5,065 nt of DNA from an uncultured Prevotellaceae bacterium (lineage in GTDB: Bacteria; Bacteroidota; Bacteroidia; Bacteroidales; Bacteroidaceae), in assembly GCA_902803455.1 (NCBI GenBank), contig CADCQC010000088.1, forward strand, positions 1 through 5,065. Direction: 5' to 3'. Numbering within the stretch: the first letter of the stretch is position 1; each line of letters begins with the position of its first letter. The notes below the pieces were generated by a model that saw nothing but the letters and a program-made list of their open reading frames with translations, was not told where the DNA came from and ran no database searches. A program made the translations under genes and the position numbers. Positions 1 through 5,065 of this stretch are shown one piece after another.

Positions 1-656
1 ATGCCGTTGTTGGTGTTTCCCGTGACGAAGAGCGAACCGCTGCCGTTGAAGATCAGCTTGCCCTTACAGTAGAGTGCTCCCTTTTGGCTGCCGTCCGTTC
101 CGTCGGCCAAGGTGTTGGTGGTGCCGTCGGCCAGGATTACGTAGGCGCGTTTGCCACTCAGCAGATTCAGCGCGGCTGAGTCGGGGTTGGTGATGTTCAC
201 ACCATTGAGCTTGACTGCGTATTTCTTGTCACCCACTACGGTCAGCGAACCATTGGTGGTCGTGCCGCTCAATACGTAGCAAATACCTTTGGTAGAACCG
301 TGGTTGACTGTCACATGACCGCCGTTGACCATCACCTCCACTCCGTTCTCTGTCTTTGTGACAGGGTTGGATAGATCTATCGTCACTTCGGTGGGGAAGG
401 AGTTGTTTTCCAGAATGTCTTCTTCATCAGGGAAATACGCTGTTGCTGCCTCTGTCGGCTCTGCCGACGATTTGTCTATGGCTATGTCCAAGGAGGCTAG
501 TTCGCCAGTCGTGGCAGAACTGCCATTGCCTCCGGTCATGTTGCCGCCTTTGTTCCAACCATTGTCAATGAATTCTTCAAACGGGTCCTCTGCCGAACAG
601 CAAGTCAGCATGGGCACTGATGCCACAAGCATCGTAAAAATCAAAACTTTCTTCAT
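1..656 (-). CDS. Surface lipoprotein with Cthe_2159-type carbohydrate-binding domain (3' end cut off)
   Basis: The gene reads leftwards from ATG at 654-656, and 218 codons are visible before the window edge. Residues 1-18 form a lipoprotein signal peptide (MKK, then a hydrophobic stretch ending in MLT) followed by Cys19-Cys20. The acidic residues after the cysteines (SAED) resemble the lipoprotein export signal that sends Bacteroidetes lipoproteins to the outer face of the outer membrane. Residues 22-74 are a Gly/Ser/Asn-rich linker. From about residue 75 the protein matches the Cthe_2159 family (Pfam PF14262, formerly DUF4353): an early FPDEEDILENNSF segment, then YVLSGTTTNGSL, VKLNGVNITNPDSAALNL, ILADGTTNTLADG and FNGSGSLFVTGNTNNGI. 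The family's namesake is a secreted right-handed beta-helix protein that binds acidic polysaccharide. Family members are usually longer, so much of the helix lies outside the window. The glycan bound here cannot be read from the sequence. Family assignment is confident; surface location is inferred. Confidence 0.9.
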   Translation of the reverse strand, partial: MKKVLIFTMLVASVPMLTCCSAEDPFEEFIDNGWNKGGNMTGGNGSSATTGELASLDIAIDKSSAEPTEAATAYFPDEEDILENNSFPTEVTIDLSNPVTKTENGVEVMVNGGHVTVNHGSTKGICYVLSGTTTNGSLTVVGDKKYAVKLNGVNITNPDSAALNLLSGKRAYVILADGTTNTLADGTDGSQKGALYCKGKLIFNGSGSLFVTGNTNNG

Positions 657-680
657 TTCTATCGCTTCATTTTTTCGCTG

Positions 681-710
681 CAAATATAGGAAGATAAAGC
701 ATTTTACAAA
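681..710 (-). promoter_or_regulatory. Bacteroidetes-type promoter for the carbohydrate-binding lipoprotein
   Basis: On the minus strand, TTTG (707-710) is followed after 18 bases by TATATTTG (681-688), an exact match to the Bacteroidetes -7 consensus TAnnTTTG. Transcription should begin near 674-676, giving a leader of about 20 bases before the ATG at 656. The leader has an A-rich run but no Shine-Dalgarno, which is normal for this phylum. Confidence 0.75.
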
Positions 711-785
711 AATCTATTCAACGAGTAGCTTGATTTGTTCAATGAAATCCTTGTTCATGTCCCACGATATTACCCAACTTTTGCT

Positions 786-793
786 TACCTTTG
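786..793 (+). promoter_or_regulatory. Possible -7 element for the acidic lipoprotein gene
   Basis: TACCTTTG matches TAnnTTTG exactly and faces the gene starting at 900, which would give a leader of about 100 bases. I find no TTTG or TTG at the right distance upstream, so this is only half a promoter. A nearer but imperfect copy, CATATTTG at 852-859, also lacks a -33 partner. Either could be used. Confidence 0.3.
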
Positions 794-899
794 TGAAATA
801 ATTGCGAGAAACCCTGTCGGCTGGTAACATGGCAAAGGGAACCATTGGCTCCATATTTGTGATTTATCCTTGGTGACTTCAATAAAATGACTTCTATAC

Positions 900-1259
900 A
901 TGAGAATAAGATTTGCATTTTTTACTATCGTCCTTTTTCTGGTATCATGCGGTCAAGAGCAGAAAAAGGCTGACGACCAGCCCACCGCTGTGGAGGAATA
1001 TGCTGTAATGCCTTCGGAAGTCCAACATGCAGACAGTACGAAGAACGATACCGTATCCCCCCAAAAAAAGGTCAAGAATGTTTCAGCTAGTCAACCCATC
1101 TCTGACACTTACGATGAAGGCAGTCTTGACGGAGAAGCTTTGGCAGAGGAAGACAGGTTGGCAGGTAAACCTGGCATGCAAGTGGGAATGGACGATGACG
1201 AGGATGATGATGACTATGAAGATGGCTTTGATGATGGTTATGATGAATCTGGTAGGTGA
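900..1259 (+). CDS. Small lipoprotein with acidic Asp/Gly-rich C-terminal tail, function unknown
   Basis: This encodes a 119-residue protein. The N-terminus MRIRFAFFTIVLFLVSC is a lipoprotein signal peptide with lipobox LVSC and modified Cys17, so the mature protein should be a membrane-anchored lipoprotein of about 103 residues. Residues 18-70 are polar and low in complexity (Gln, Lys, Asp, Thr, Ser), probably disordered. Residues 71-95 (YDEGSLDGEALAEEDRLAG and following) look like a short helical motif. Residues 98-117 are almost all Asp, Glu, Gly and Tyr, with repeated YxDG/FDDG units. Such a tail could bind divalent cations, but no EF-hand or dockerin loop is convincing. The start at 900 is chosen because it begins exactly at the signal peptide; there is no Shine-Dalgarno. 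It is divergent from the carbohydrate-binding lipoprotein, with no other neighbour on its strand. I do not recognise the family. Confidence 0.75.
   Translation: MRIRFAFFTIVLFLVSCGQEQKKADDQPTAVEEYAVMPSEVQHADSTKNDTVSPQKKVKNVSASQPISDTYDEGSLDGEALAEEDRLAGKPGMQVGMDDDEDDDDYEDGFDDGYDESGR
1191..1247 (+). repeat. GAT/GAC-rich imperfect triplet repeat encoding the acidic tail
   Basis: Nineteen codons are dominated by GAT and GAC (Asp), with interspersed GAG/GAA, GGC/GGT and TAT. The run is imperfect, but it is low-complexity enough that triplet gain or loss by slippage, which would keep the frame, is plausible. It encodes residues 98-116 of the small lipoprotein. Confidence 0.5.
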
Positions 1260-1353
1260 TGTGGTCAATGGTGCATCTGTTTTCCTCCATACGGCTTGAT
1301 GATAAGTTATATTATTGAATGTGGATAGTCGGATTTGATGACTACTGCGTGGA

Positions 1354-1373
1354 TTTTCATAAATTGATGAAAA
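1354..1373. terminator. Weak AT-rich hairpin between convergent genes
   Basis: TTTTCAT (1354-1360) and ATGAAAA (1367-1373) form a perfect 7-bp stem around the 6-base loop AAATTG. It sits in the 130-base gap between the plus-strand lipoprotein gene ending at 1259 and the minus-strand DUF2284 gene ending at 1390. A bidirectional terminator would be expected there. The stem has only one G-C pair and no clear U-tract, so the terminator call is tentative. Confidence 0.3.
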
Positions 1374-1389
1374 AGAGGATAAGAGAAAC

Positions 1390-1962
1390 TCAGACATGGC
1401 CTTTTCTATGGTAAAAAATACCACATACCAAGGTCAGATATTCAGGAAGCAAAAGACCCTTGCTCCATTTGATTTCAAGTCCGAGCAGTTCTTTAGCGGT
1501 CTTGCCCATGTCGAAGCCAAAAGCTTCAAGCGAAGGCCGCACCTTGTCGGGATGCTTGCATGGCTTCCCTTCAATCCGTGCGCATGGGGCGCCGCCACAG
1601 TAGGGGCAGAAACCGACAAAGCCGAAACACATGCCGCCCAATGATTTCTCCATTTCCAGAAGTTCCTTGTTCAACTCGTTGGTCACAGGCTCCATCAATT
1701 CGTTGGCTGCTTCCAATGGCAATGTCTTGTCATGGGGAATGATCTTCACGCCAATGATGCGCACGTTGTCGTATGCCTCGATGACCGACAGCGGGTCATC
1801 ATCGAATGGAGGACATCCATACCTGCGGCCATAGTTCCCACATTGTTGGCAGAACTTGATGAAATAGTCTGCATCATGGAAGTCCTTGATATATGAGCCA
1901 GCATCTATCTCTGCCGTATACCTCTCTATCGTGTAAGCTGATTCGATGGGTGTAGAGCTCAT
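1390..1962 (-). CDS. DUF2284 cysteine-rich putative metal-binding protein
   Basis: This encodes a 190-residue soluble protein with no signal peptide. It matches DUF2284 (PF10050, predicted metal-binding). The first cysteine block is C38-x2-C41-GNYG-x4-C50-PPF. The second is C112-x6-C119-PYC122-GGAPC127, ending at C135 in GKPCKHPDKVRPSLEAFG, the most recognisable family stretch. Eight clustered cysteines suggest an Fe-S cluster or zinc, but the metal and the reaction are not established for the family. The reading frame is open upstream to an ATG at 2067, but that extension (basic, low-complexity) overlaps the acetyltransferase gene. The ATG at 1962 is preferred because AGGAGG lies 6 bases before it. 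It follows the acetyltransferase gene by 40 bases on the same strand, so co-transcription is likely. Family call is firm; biochemical role is unknown. Confidence 0.88.
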   Translation of the reverse strand: MSSTPIESAYTIERYTAEIDAGSYIKDFHDADYFIKFCQQCGNYGRRYGCPPFDDDPLSVIEAYDNVRIIGVKIIPHDKTLPLEAANELMEPVTNELNKELLEMEKSLGGMCFGFVGFCPYCGGAPCARIEGKPCKHPDKVRPSLEAFGFDMGKTAKELLGLEIKWSKGLLLPEYLTLVCGIFYHRKGHV

Positions 1963-1968
1963 TTCTTC

Positions 1969-1974
1969 CCTCCT
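1969..1974 (-). promoter_or_regulatory. Consensus Shine-Dalgarno AGGAGG before the DUF2284 gene
   Basis: On the minus strand, AGGAGG is followed by GAAGAA and then ATG at 1962, so the spacing is 6 bases. This fixes the start of the DUF2284 gene and rules against the longer reading frame beginning at 2067. It is unusual in this window: no other gene here has a recognisable Shine-Dalgarno, as expected for Bacteroidetes. Confidence 0.7.
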
Positions 1975-2002
1975 ATGGTTCTGTCGTTTTGATGGTGATC
2001 TT

Positions 2003-3055
2003 CTATTTCCTTTCCGCTTTCCATAGATCATGCCATCTGTCCACCCAATCTCCATGAGCAAATTCATCCCAGCAAATGATGATGTTTGAACAATGAAACC
2101 TCAAATCCAAATAGAGTGAAGGGCTTTCAAGAAAGGCTACTATACTGAAAAGCTGTTTTTGAGGAGACCATGTATGATTACCGACAAGCATGTCCCTATA
2201 ACGATCCGTAAAAAGTAATCCTTCATGAATTGAATGAGAGGGAGAATCTTTTCCATCCATTAATCTTTCTTCACTGCTTATAAGCTTTCCATCTTGTAAA
2301 ATGATGGCTGAACATGTGGAAAATTGATGCTCTCCAGTGTTATTCTTTGGGTGAGTCTTGTCTATAAAAAAACCTTCTTCAAAGAACAGAATAATATCAT
2401 TACCTTCTCGGATGAACTTCGTGATATATTGGTCGTGAAGCGATATTTCTGTCGCATTATCCGATATGTGTTTCCAAGTACTATTCAACAGCACATGGGG
2501 CAACTTCTCTTTCTTATTGCGATTCATCCATTCTTCTTTTGTCAGACAACTGACAAATCCCCTGCGTGTCTCATGCATCAGTGGGACATCCACGTTGTCG
2601 GTCTTCCATTGATAGGTGAAACCGCATTTTTTCTGAACCCGCTTGGAACGGATGTTCCCGTCATAATAACCACACCATATTTTATTCATGCCGCAGTCCT
2701 CAAAGGCGTGTCGTATCATCTCCGTTGCCGCTTCGGTCATCAGCCCTCTTCCCCAATACGGCACGCCAAGCCAATAGCCCAACTCACATTCGTCAATCTG
2801 GTCTGTCAGGTCAGTGGAATTTCCTGTCTTTAGACCAATGCAACCGATGGGCATTCCCGTCTCACGTAAGATGATGGCGTATGTCTCAGGAACTGAGAAC
2901 ACGGTTCGAATGACTTCCAGACTCTCTTCCACGCTTTGGTGGGCTGGCCAACCGGCTATGGGACCGACAGCAGGGTCCTTGGCATAAAGGAAAAGACTTC
3001 CAGCATCTTCCTCGAGCCATGGTCTCAGTATAAGTCGTTCTGTTTGTAATTCCAT
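2003..3055 (-). CDS. GNAT acetyltransferase (RimJ/RimL-like) fused to an unrecognised C-terminal domain
   Basis: This encodes a 350-residue protein counted from ATG at 3053-3055; an in-frame TTG just before it is less likely. Residues 1-176 are a complete GNAT domain of the RimJ/RimL type: the opening ELQTERLILRPW, then ELGYWLGVPYWGRGLMTEA (the acetyl-CoA pyrophosphate-binding loop is near residues 99-108), then the NIRSKRVQKKCGF helix-strand, closing at LTKEEW, where such proteins usually end. It should transfer an acetyl group from acetyl-CoA to an amine; the substrate (protein N-terminus, antibiotic or small molecule) cannot be told. Residues 177-350 form a second domain with strand-like segments (ISLHDQYITKF, DIILFFEEGFFI, YLDLRFHCSNIIICW) ending in DRWHDLWKAERK. 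I do not recognise this domain. DNA for the second half is much richer in A+T. Met177 (ATG at 2525-2527) sits exactly at the junction and could be a remnant or internal start. It starts 47 bases after the TlpA-like gene. Confidence 0.85.
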   Translation of the reverse strand: MELQTERLILRPWLEEDAGSLFLYAKDPAVGPIAGWPAHQSVEESLEVIRTVFSVPETYAIILRETGMPIGCIGLKTGNSTDLTDQIDECELGYWLGVPYWGRGLMTEAATEMIRHAFEDCGMNKIWCGYYDGNIRSKRVQKKCGFTYQWKTDNVDVPLMHETRRGFVSCLTKEEWMNRNKKEKLPHVLLNSTWKHISDNATEISLHDQYITKFIREGNDIILFFEEGFFIDKTHPKNNTGEHQFSTCSAIILQDGKLISSEERLMDGKDSPSHSIHEGLLFTDRYRDMLVGNHTWSPQKQLFSIVAFLESPSLYLDLRFHCSNIIICWDEFAHGDWVDRWHDLWKAERK

Positions 3056-3078
3056 CAATTTACAGAACCAGCAGCTAT

Positions 3079-3092
3079 AAATAGTACTATTT
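3079..3092. promoter_or_regulatory. 14-base perfect palindrome between the TlpA-like and acetyltransferase genes
   Basis: AAATAGTACTATTT reads identically on both strands. It lies in the 47-base gap after the TlpA-like stop codon and 23 bases before the acetyltransferase ATG. With no loop it is a poor terminator hairpin; a dimeric regulator's operator is a more natural reading. There is no matching TAnnTTTG beside it. AT-rich palindromes also arise by chance, so this is tentative. Confidence 0.3.
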
Positions 3093-3102
3093 TCAAATAA
3101 GG

Positions 3103-4200
3103 TTATTCTGCGAAGATCTTCTCCAAACGTTTATGCAGTGGTCTGCCGCGAAGAGCACGGTCAACAATCTTACCTTGAGGGTCGATGAGGATGTTGTCGG
3201 GGATGGCATCAATCTTATAAACAGGAGCGGCGGCGCATTTCCAGCCCTTCAGGTCAGAGAGTTGCAGCCACGGCATTTGGATTTGCTCGATAGCCTTTAC
3301 CCATGCTTCCTTTTTCTGGTCGAAGGAAATGCCAACCACTTCGAATCCCTTGTCGTGGAACTTGTTGTAGGCTTCAAGCACATTGGGCATTTCCTGGCGG
3401 CAAGGACCGCACCATGATGCCCAAAAGTCGACAAGCACCCACTTCCCTTCACCTACAAGTTCGCTGATTTTGTGCATCTTACCATCAGGGTCGGCCATCT
3501 CCAAGTCGGTGAACTGCTGACCGATAAAAGCTGTCTTCGGACCTTCCTCTGGCTTCATCACTTCATACACCTCGTCTCTTGCCTTCTTAAGATAAGGATG
3601 ACTGGTAAATGGTAATTGCTTTTTGACCAATTCGTCGTATTCTTCCACGCCATTTTCATAGAAATATAGCTGAGAGAAAAGCAGAGGTATCAGCGAGTTG
3701 CTCTCCTCTTTGAATACCTTGCAGGCGAAAGCTATCTGACTGTCGAGCACTTTGTTCATTTCTTCCATGATTTCCTCACCATGCTCCTCCATCTCAGATT
3801 TGGACATCTTGGATAACTTTGCTCTCAGAACCCTCATAGGGGCCTCCTGCTCTAAATCGTACTTGAGAAGACGCTCGTTGAGTGGAGAACCTTTCAAGGT
3901 ACTGTCGTTGACATTGACCGTCACCGGTGTGCCGTCGTTGAAGAATACTGTCACCCATTCCTTATCCTCTGCTCGGACACCCATAATAGCGTCCTTTTCT
4001 GCTGAGCCTTTGAATGAGAACTTGCCGCCGGAAACAACAATGCTGTCGATAGCATTGCTTGTCAATTTGTCTATCAGATATACTTTTTTGCCTTCTTTGT
4101 CATAGGTTCCATTGACAGAATATTTCACTTGTTGTGCCATGGAAGGCATAAATGCAGCCACTAAAACTGCTAATAAAATTATTTTTTTCATATTCTTCAT
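3103..4200 (-). CDS. Secreted TlpA-like thiol-disulfide oxidoreductase with N-terminal DUF4369 domain
   Basis: This encodes a 365-residue protein. Residues 1-22 are a cleavable signal peptide (MKNMKKIILLAVLVAAF, cleavage likely after the Ala in SMA|QQ), so it acts in the periplasm or is membrane-associated. Residues 25-115 fit DUF4369: VNGTYDKEGKKVYLID, then IDSIVVSGGKFSFKG. Residues 116-220 are a charged, mostly helical connector. Residues 224-365 are an AhpC/TSA-type thioredoxin fold with WCGPC at 263-267 (Cys264 and Cys267) and the expected cis-proline at Pro334 in AIPDNILIDPQGKI. Both active cysteines are present, so it is probably redox-active, reducing or isomerising disulfides in exported proteins. 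Cys160 and Cys322 are extra. Bacteroidetes carry many such paralogues, so the partner cannot be named. Met4 is an alternative start. It lies 107 bases after the FtsZ-C-like gene; I see no good promoter of its own in that gap. Confidence 0.92.
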   Translation of the reverse strand: MKNMKKIILLAVLVAAFMPSMAQQVKYSVNGTYDKEGKKVYLIDKLTSNAIDSIVVSGGKFSFKGSAEKDAIMGVRAEDKEWVTVFFNDGTPVTVNVNDSTLKGSPLNERLLKYDLEQEAPMRVLRAKLSKMSKSEMEEHGEEIMEEMNKVLDSQIAFACKVFKEESNSLIPLLFSQLYFYENGVEEYDELVKKQLPFTSHPYLKKARDEVYEVMKPEEGPKTAFIGQQFTDLEMADPDGKMHKISELVGEGKWVLVDFWASWCGPCRQEMPNVLEAYNKFHDKGFEVVGISFDQKKEAWVKAIEQIQMPWLQLSDLKGWKCAAAPVYKIDAIPDNILIDPQGKIVDRALRGRPLHKRLEKIFAE

Positions 4201-4307
4201 TTGCTCATAAAATGTATTAGGTGTATTATCTTGATGCTTACATGATTTTATTTCTCTTGACTTTTCCTCACGATGAGCGAGATGTCCCTGTAGTTAACGA
4301 TAATGGT

Positions 4308-4700
4308 TTATTGGGTGATGATGTAGAGGTCGATTCGGAGCTTGAAGTCTGTAGATTCAGCGTGTTCTACATCCCATGAGAAGTCAATGCCTTCGGGGAA
4401 TAAGCTCTCGACATTTTTGATGATGATCATGTCATTCATCAATAGGTCATGGTTTCGACCGCAGACAAGTCGGAGCATGCAACCCTTAGCGTTGGCGGCA
4501 TTTTCAAGAATCTCATCTTCATTTTCCTTGATGATGGCAGCAGGAGTCACCTGGTTGTTCTGGTGGTAGGTCAGCAGGATCACATCACTTGCATCATCGA
4601 AAACATGAGTGAGGCCTTGTTCATCCATTCCTTCCAGTTGACCAAGATGTCCGTTTTTTATTTGTTTGAGCGCTTGCTCCGGTGTTATGGCTGTTTTCAT
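4308..4700 (-). CDS. Small protein resembling an isolated FtsZ C-terminal domain, function unknown
   Basis: This encodes a 130-residue soluble acidic protein without signal peptide or membrane segment. No family is certain. Residues 53-129 follow the order of the FtsZ C-terminal domain: a helix (EDEILENAANAKG), a strand (CMLRLVCG, like the 'gvLvnItGg' strand of FtsZ), a helix after DLLMNDM (like 'dltl.E'), a strand GIDFSWDVE (like 'IifGaviDe'), and a final strand FKLRIDLYIIT (like 'irVTVIATGF'). The GTP-binding half of FtsZ, including the GGGTGTG loop, is absent, so it cannot be a GTPase. If the likeness is real, it may contact FtsZ or another tubulin-like protein; this is inference from pattern matching by eye. 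Residues 1-50 match nothing I know. The gene is first in the minus-strand run and has its own promoter. Confidence 0.7.
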   Translation of the reverse strand: MKTAITPEQALKQIKNGHLGQLEGMDEQGLTHVFDDASDVILLTYHQNNQVTPAAIIKENEDEILENAANAKGCMLRLVCGRNHDLLMNDMIIIKNVESLFPEGIDFSWDVEHAESTDFKLRIDLYIITQ

Positions 4701-4822
4701 TTTTCTTCGCTCATTGTTAGGGTCGTGTCCGTATTTAGGAAAAGGCAGAGTGCCACAGAGTTCTCACACACCACAAGTCGCCAGATTTCCTAGGACAACA
4801 AATTCGCGTCGCTTCCACACCG

Positions 4823-4853
4823 CAAAATTATAAAATAATATTTAATGGCGCAA
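4823..4853 (-). promoter_or_regulatory. Bacteroidetes-type promoter for the FtsZ-C-like gene
   Basis: On the minus strand, CTTG (TTG at 4851-4853) is followed after 20 bases by TAATTTTG (4823-4830), which fits TAnnTTTG. Transcription should start near 4816, giving an untranslated leader of about 115 bases (4701-4816). That is long for this window. The leader contains the palindrome TCCTAGGA near 4790 but no riboswitch I can name. This may also be the main promoter for the downstream TlpA-like gene. Confidence 0.6.
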
Positions 4854-4948
4854 GAAAAGAAGAATTTCGCTACTTTTTCACCTTATTTTTGCATGATATT
4901 TGAGCATTCTTCTAAATTTTTGATTCAGGAATAATCAAAATCTGTCCC

Positions 4949-4983
4949 GTTGTCGATTTCCCTATACATCGTGGTTAACTTTG
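4949..4983 (+). promoter_or_regulatory. Plus-strand promoter for the gene leaving the right edge
   Basis: TTG at 4950-4952 is followed after 23 bases by TAACTTTG (4976-4983), an exact TAnnTTTG match. The spacing is at the long end. The predicted start near 4990 leaves a leader of only about 10-15 bases before ATG 4999 or 5005. Another isolated match, TATTTTTG at 4884-4891, faces the same way but has no upstream partner. Nothing else is visible between 4854 and 4948. Confidence 0.5.
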
Positions 4984-4998
4984 CAGACTCGTACCCTG

Positions 4999-5065
4999 AT
5001 GAGTATGCCACCCCTTCCCTTATTTTGGGAAATCATATACCAGATACTGGACGTTTGGTTCGGTG
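4999..5065 (+). CDS. Start of an unidentified protein, cut by the right edge
   Basis: An open frame begins at ATG 4999 or the in-frame ATG 5005, two codons later, and runs to the window end without a stop. The second start gives MPPLPLFWEIIYQILDVWFG. The residues are hydrophobic and aromatic, as at the start of a membrane protein or signal segment, but 20 residues are too few to name a family. Support comes from the promoter just upstream and the divergent layout. No Shine-Dalgarno is visible. Confidence 0.45.
   Translation, partial: MSMPPLPLFWEIIYQILDVWFG

Noticed and set aside
325..801. Plus-strand open frame of 158 codons
   Set aside because: It lies mostly antisense to the carbohydrate-binding lipoprotein gene, which has clear family motifs, a signal peptide and a promoter. 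Its own translation is Ser-rich with no domain.
1083..1424. Minus-strand open frame of 113 codons antisense to the acidic lipoprotein
   Set aside because: Its His/Ile-rich composition is the mirror of the GAT/GAC repeat on the other strand, and the plus-strand frame has a proper lipoprotein signal.
1963..2067. 35-residue N-terminal extension of the DUF2284 protein to an upstream ATG
   Set aside because: It overlaps the end of the acetyltransferase gene, encodes low-complexity basic sequence unlike the family, and the consensus Shine-Dalgarno supports the ATG at 1962.
2324..2833. Plus-strand open frame of 169 codons
   Set aside because: It is fully antisense to the acetyltransferase fusion gene, whose GNAT motifs are unambiguous, and it has no recognisable domain or promoter.
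3056..3058. TTG as start codon of the acetyltransferase
   Set aside because: The next codon is ATG and gives the usual GNAT opening ELQTERLILRPW; no Shine-Dalgarno favours the TTG.
4209..4216. TACATTTT on the minus strand as a promoter for the TlpA-like gene
   Set aside because: It misses the final G of TAnnTTTG, has no -33 partner, and lies only 8 bases from the ATG, too close for a normal transcript start.
5015..5031. Hairpin TTCCC-TTATTTT-GGGAA
   Set aside because: It is only a 5-bp stem inside the likely coding start of the right-edge gene, with no U-tract, so it is probably chance.

Overview
The window looks like a chromosomal stretch from a Bacteroidales bacterium, probably near Prevotella/Segatella or Bacteroides. 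This is inferred from three things. Promoters match the Bacteroidetes -7 consensus TAnnTTTG. Lipoproteins and a TlpA-like protein have the N-termini and domain order typical of that group. Most genes lack a Shine-Dalgarno sequence. I see no mobile element, tRNA, rRNA or CRISPR array.

Left part (1-1259): two divergent lipoprotein genes share a 243-base intergenic region. The minus-strand gene, cut by the window edge, encodes a surface lipoprotein with a Cthe_2159-type (formerly DUF4353) carbohydrate-binding beta-helix domain, and it has a well-matched promoter. The plus-strand gene encodes a small unrecognised lipoprotein ending in a very acidic, Asp/Gly-rich tail. It converges on the next block, with a weak AT-rich hairpin between them.

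Middle and right (1390-4700): four genes on the minus strand, in transcription order. First is an orphan 130-residue protein whose C-terminal half resembles the C-terminal domain of FtsZ. Second is a secreted DUF4369-thioredoxin (TlpA-like) protein with an intact WCGPC active site. Third is a GNAT acetyltransferase fused to an unrecognised C-terminal domain. Fourth is a DUF2284 cysteine-rich putative metal-binding protein. Gaps are 107, 47 and 40 bases. The last three may be co-transcribed, but nothing in the sequence proves it. Only the first gene has a recognisable promoter, about 120 bases upstream of its start.

Right edge (4949-5065): a plus-strand promoter and the first 20 or so codons of a gene that leaves the window, divergent from the FtsZ-C-like gene.

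The window does not reveal a clear new multi-gene system. The observations most worth following are the GNAT fusion, whose two halves differ sharply in base composition (about 54% versus 36% GC in lines I counted by hand), the free-standing FtsZ-C-like protein, and the strong Shine-Dalgarno in front of the DUF2284 gene.
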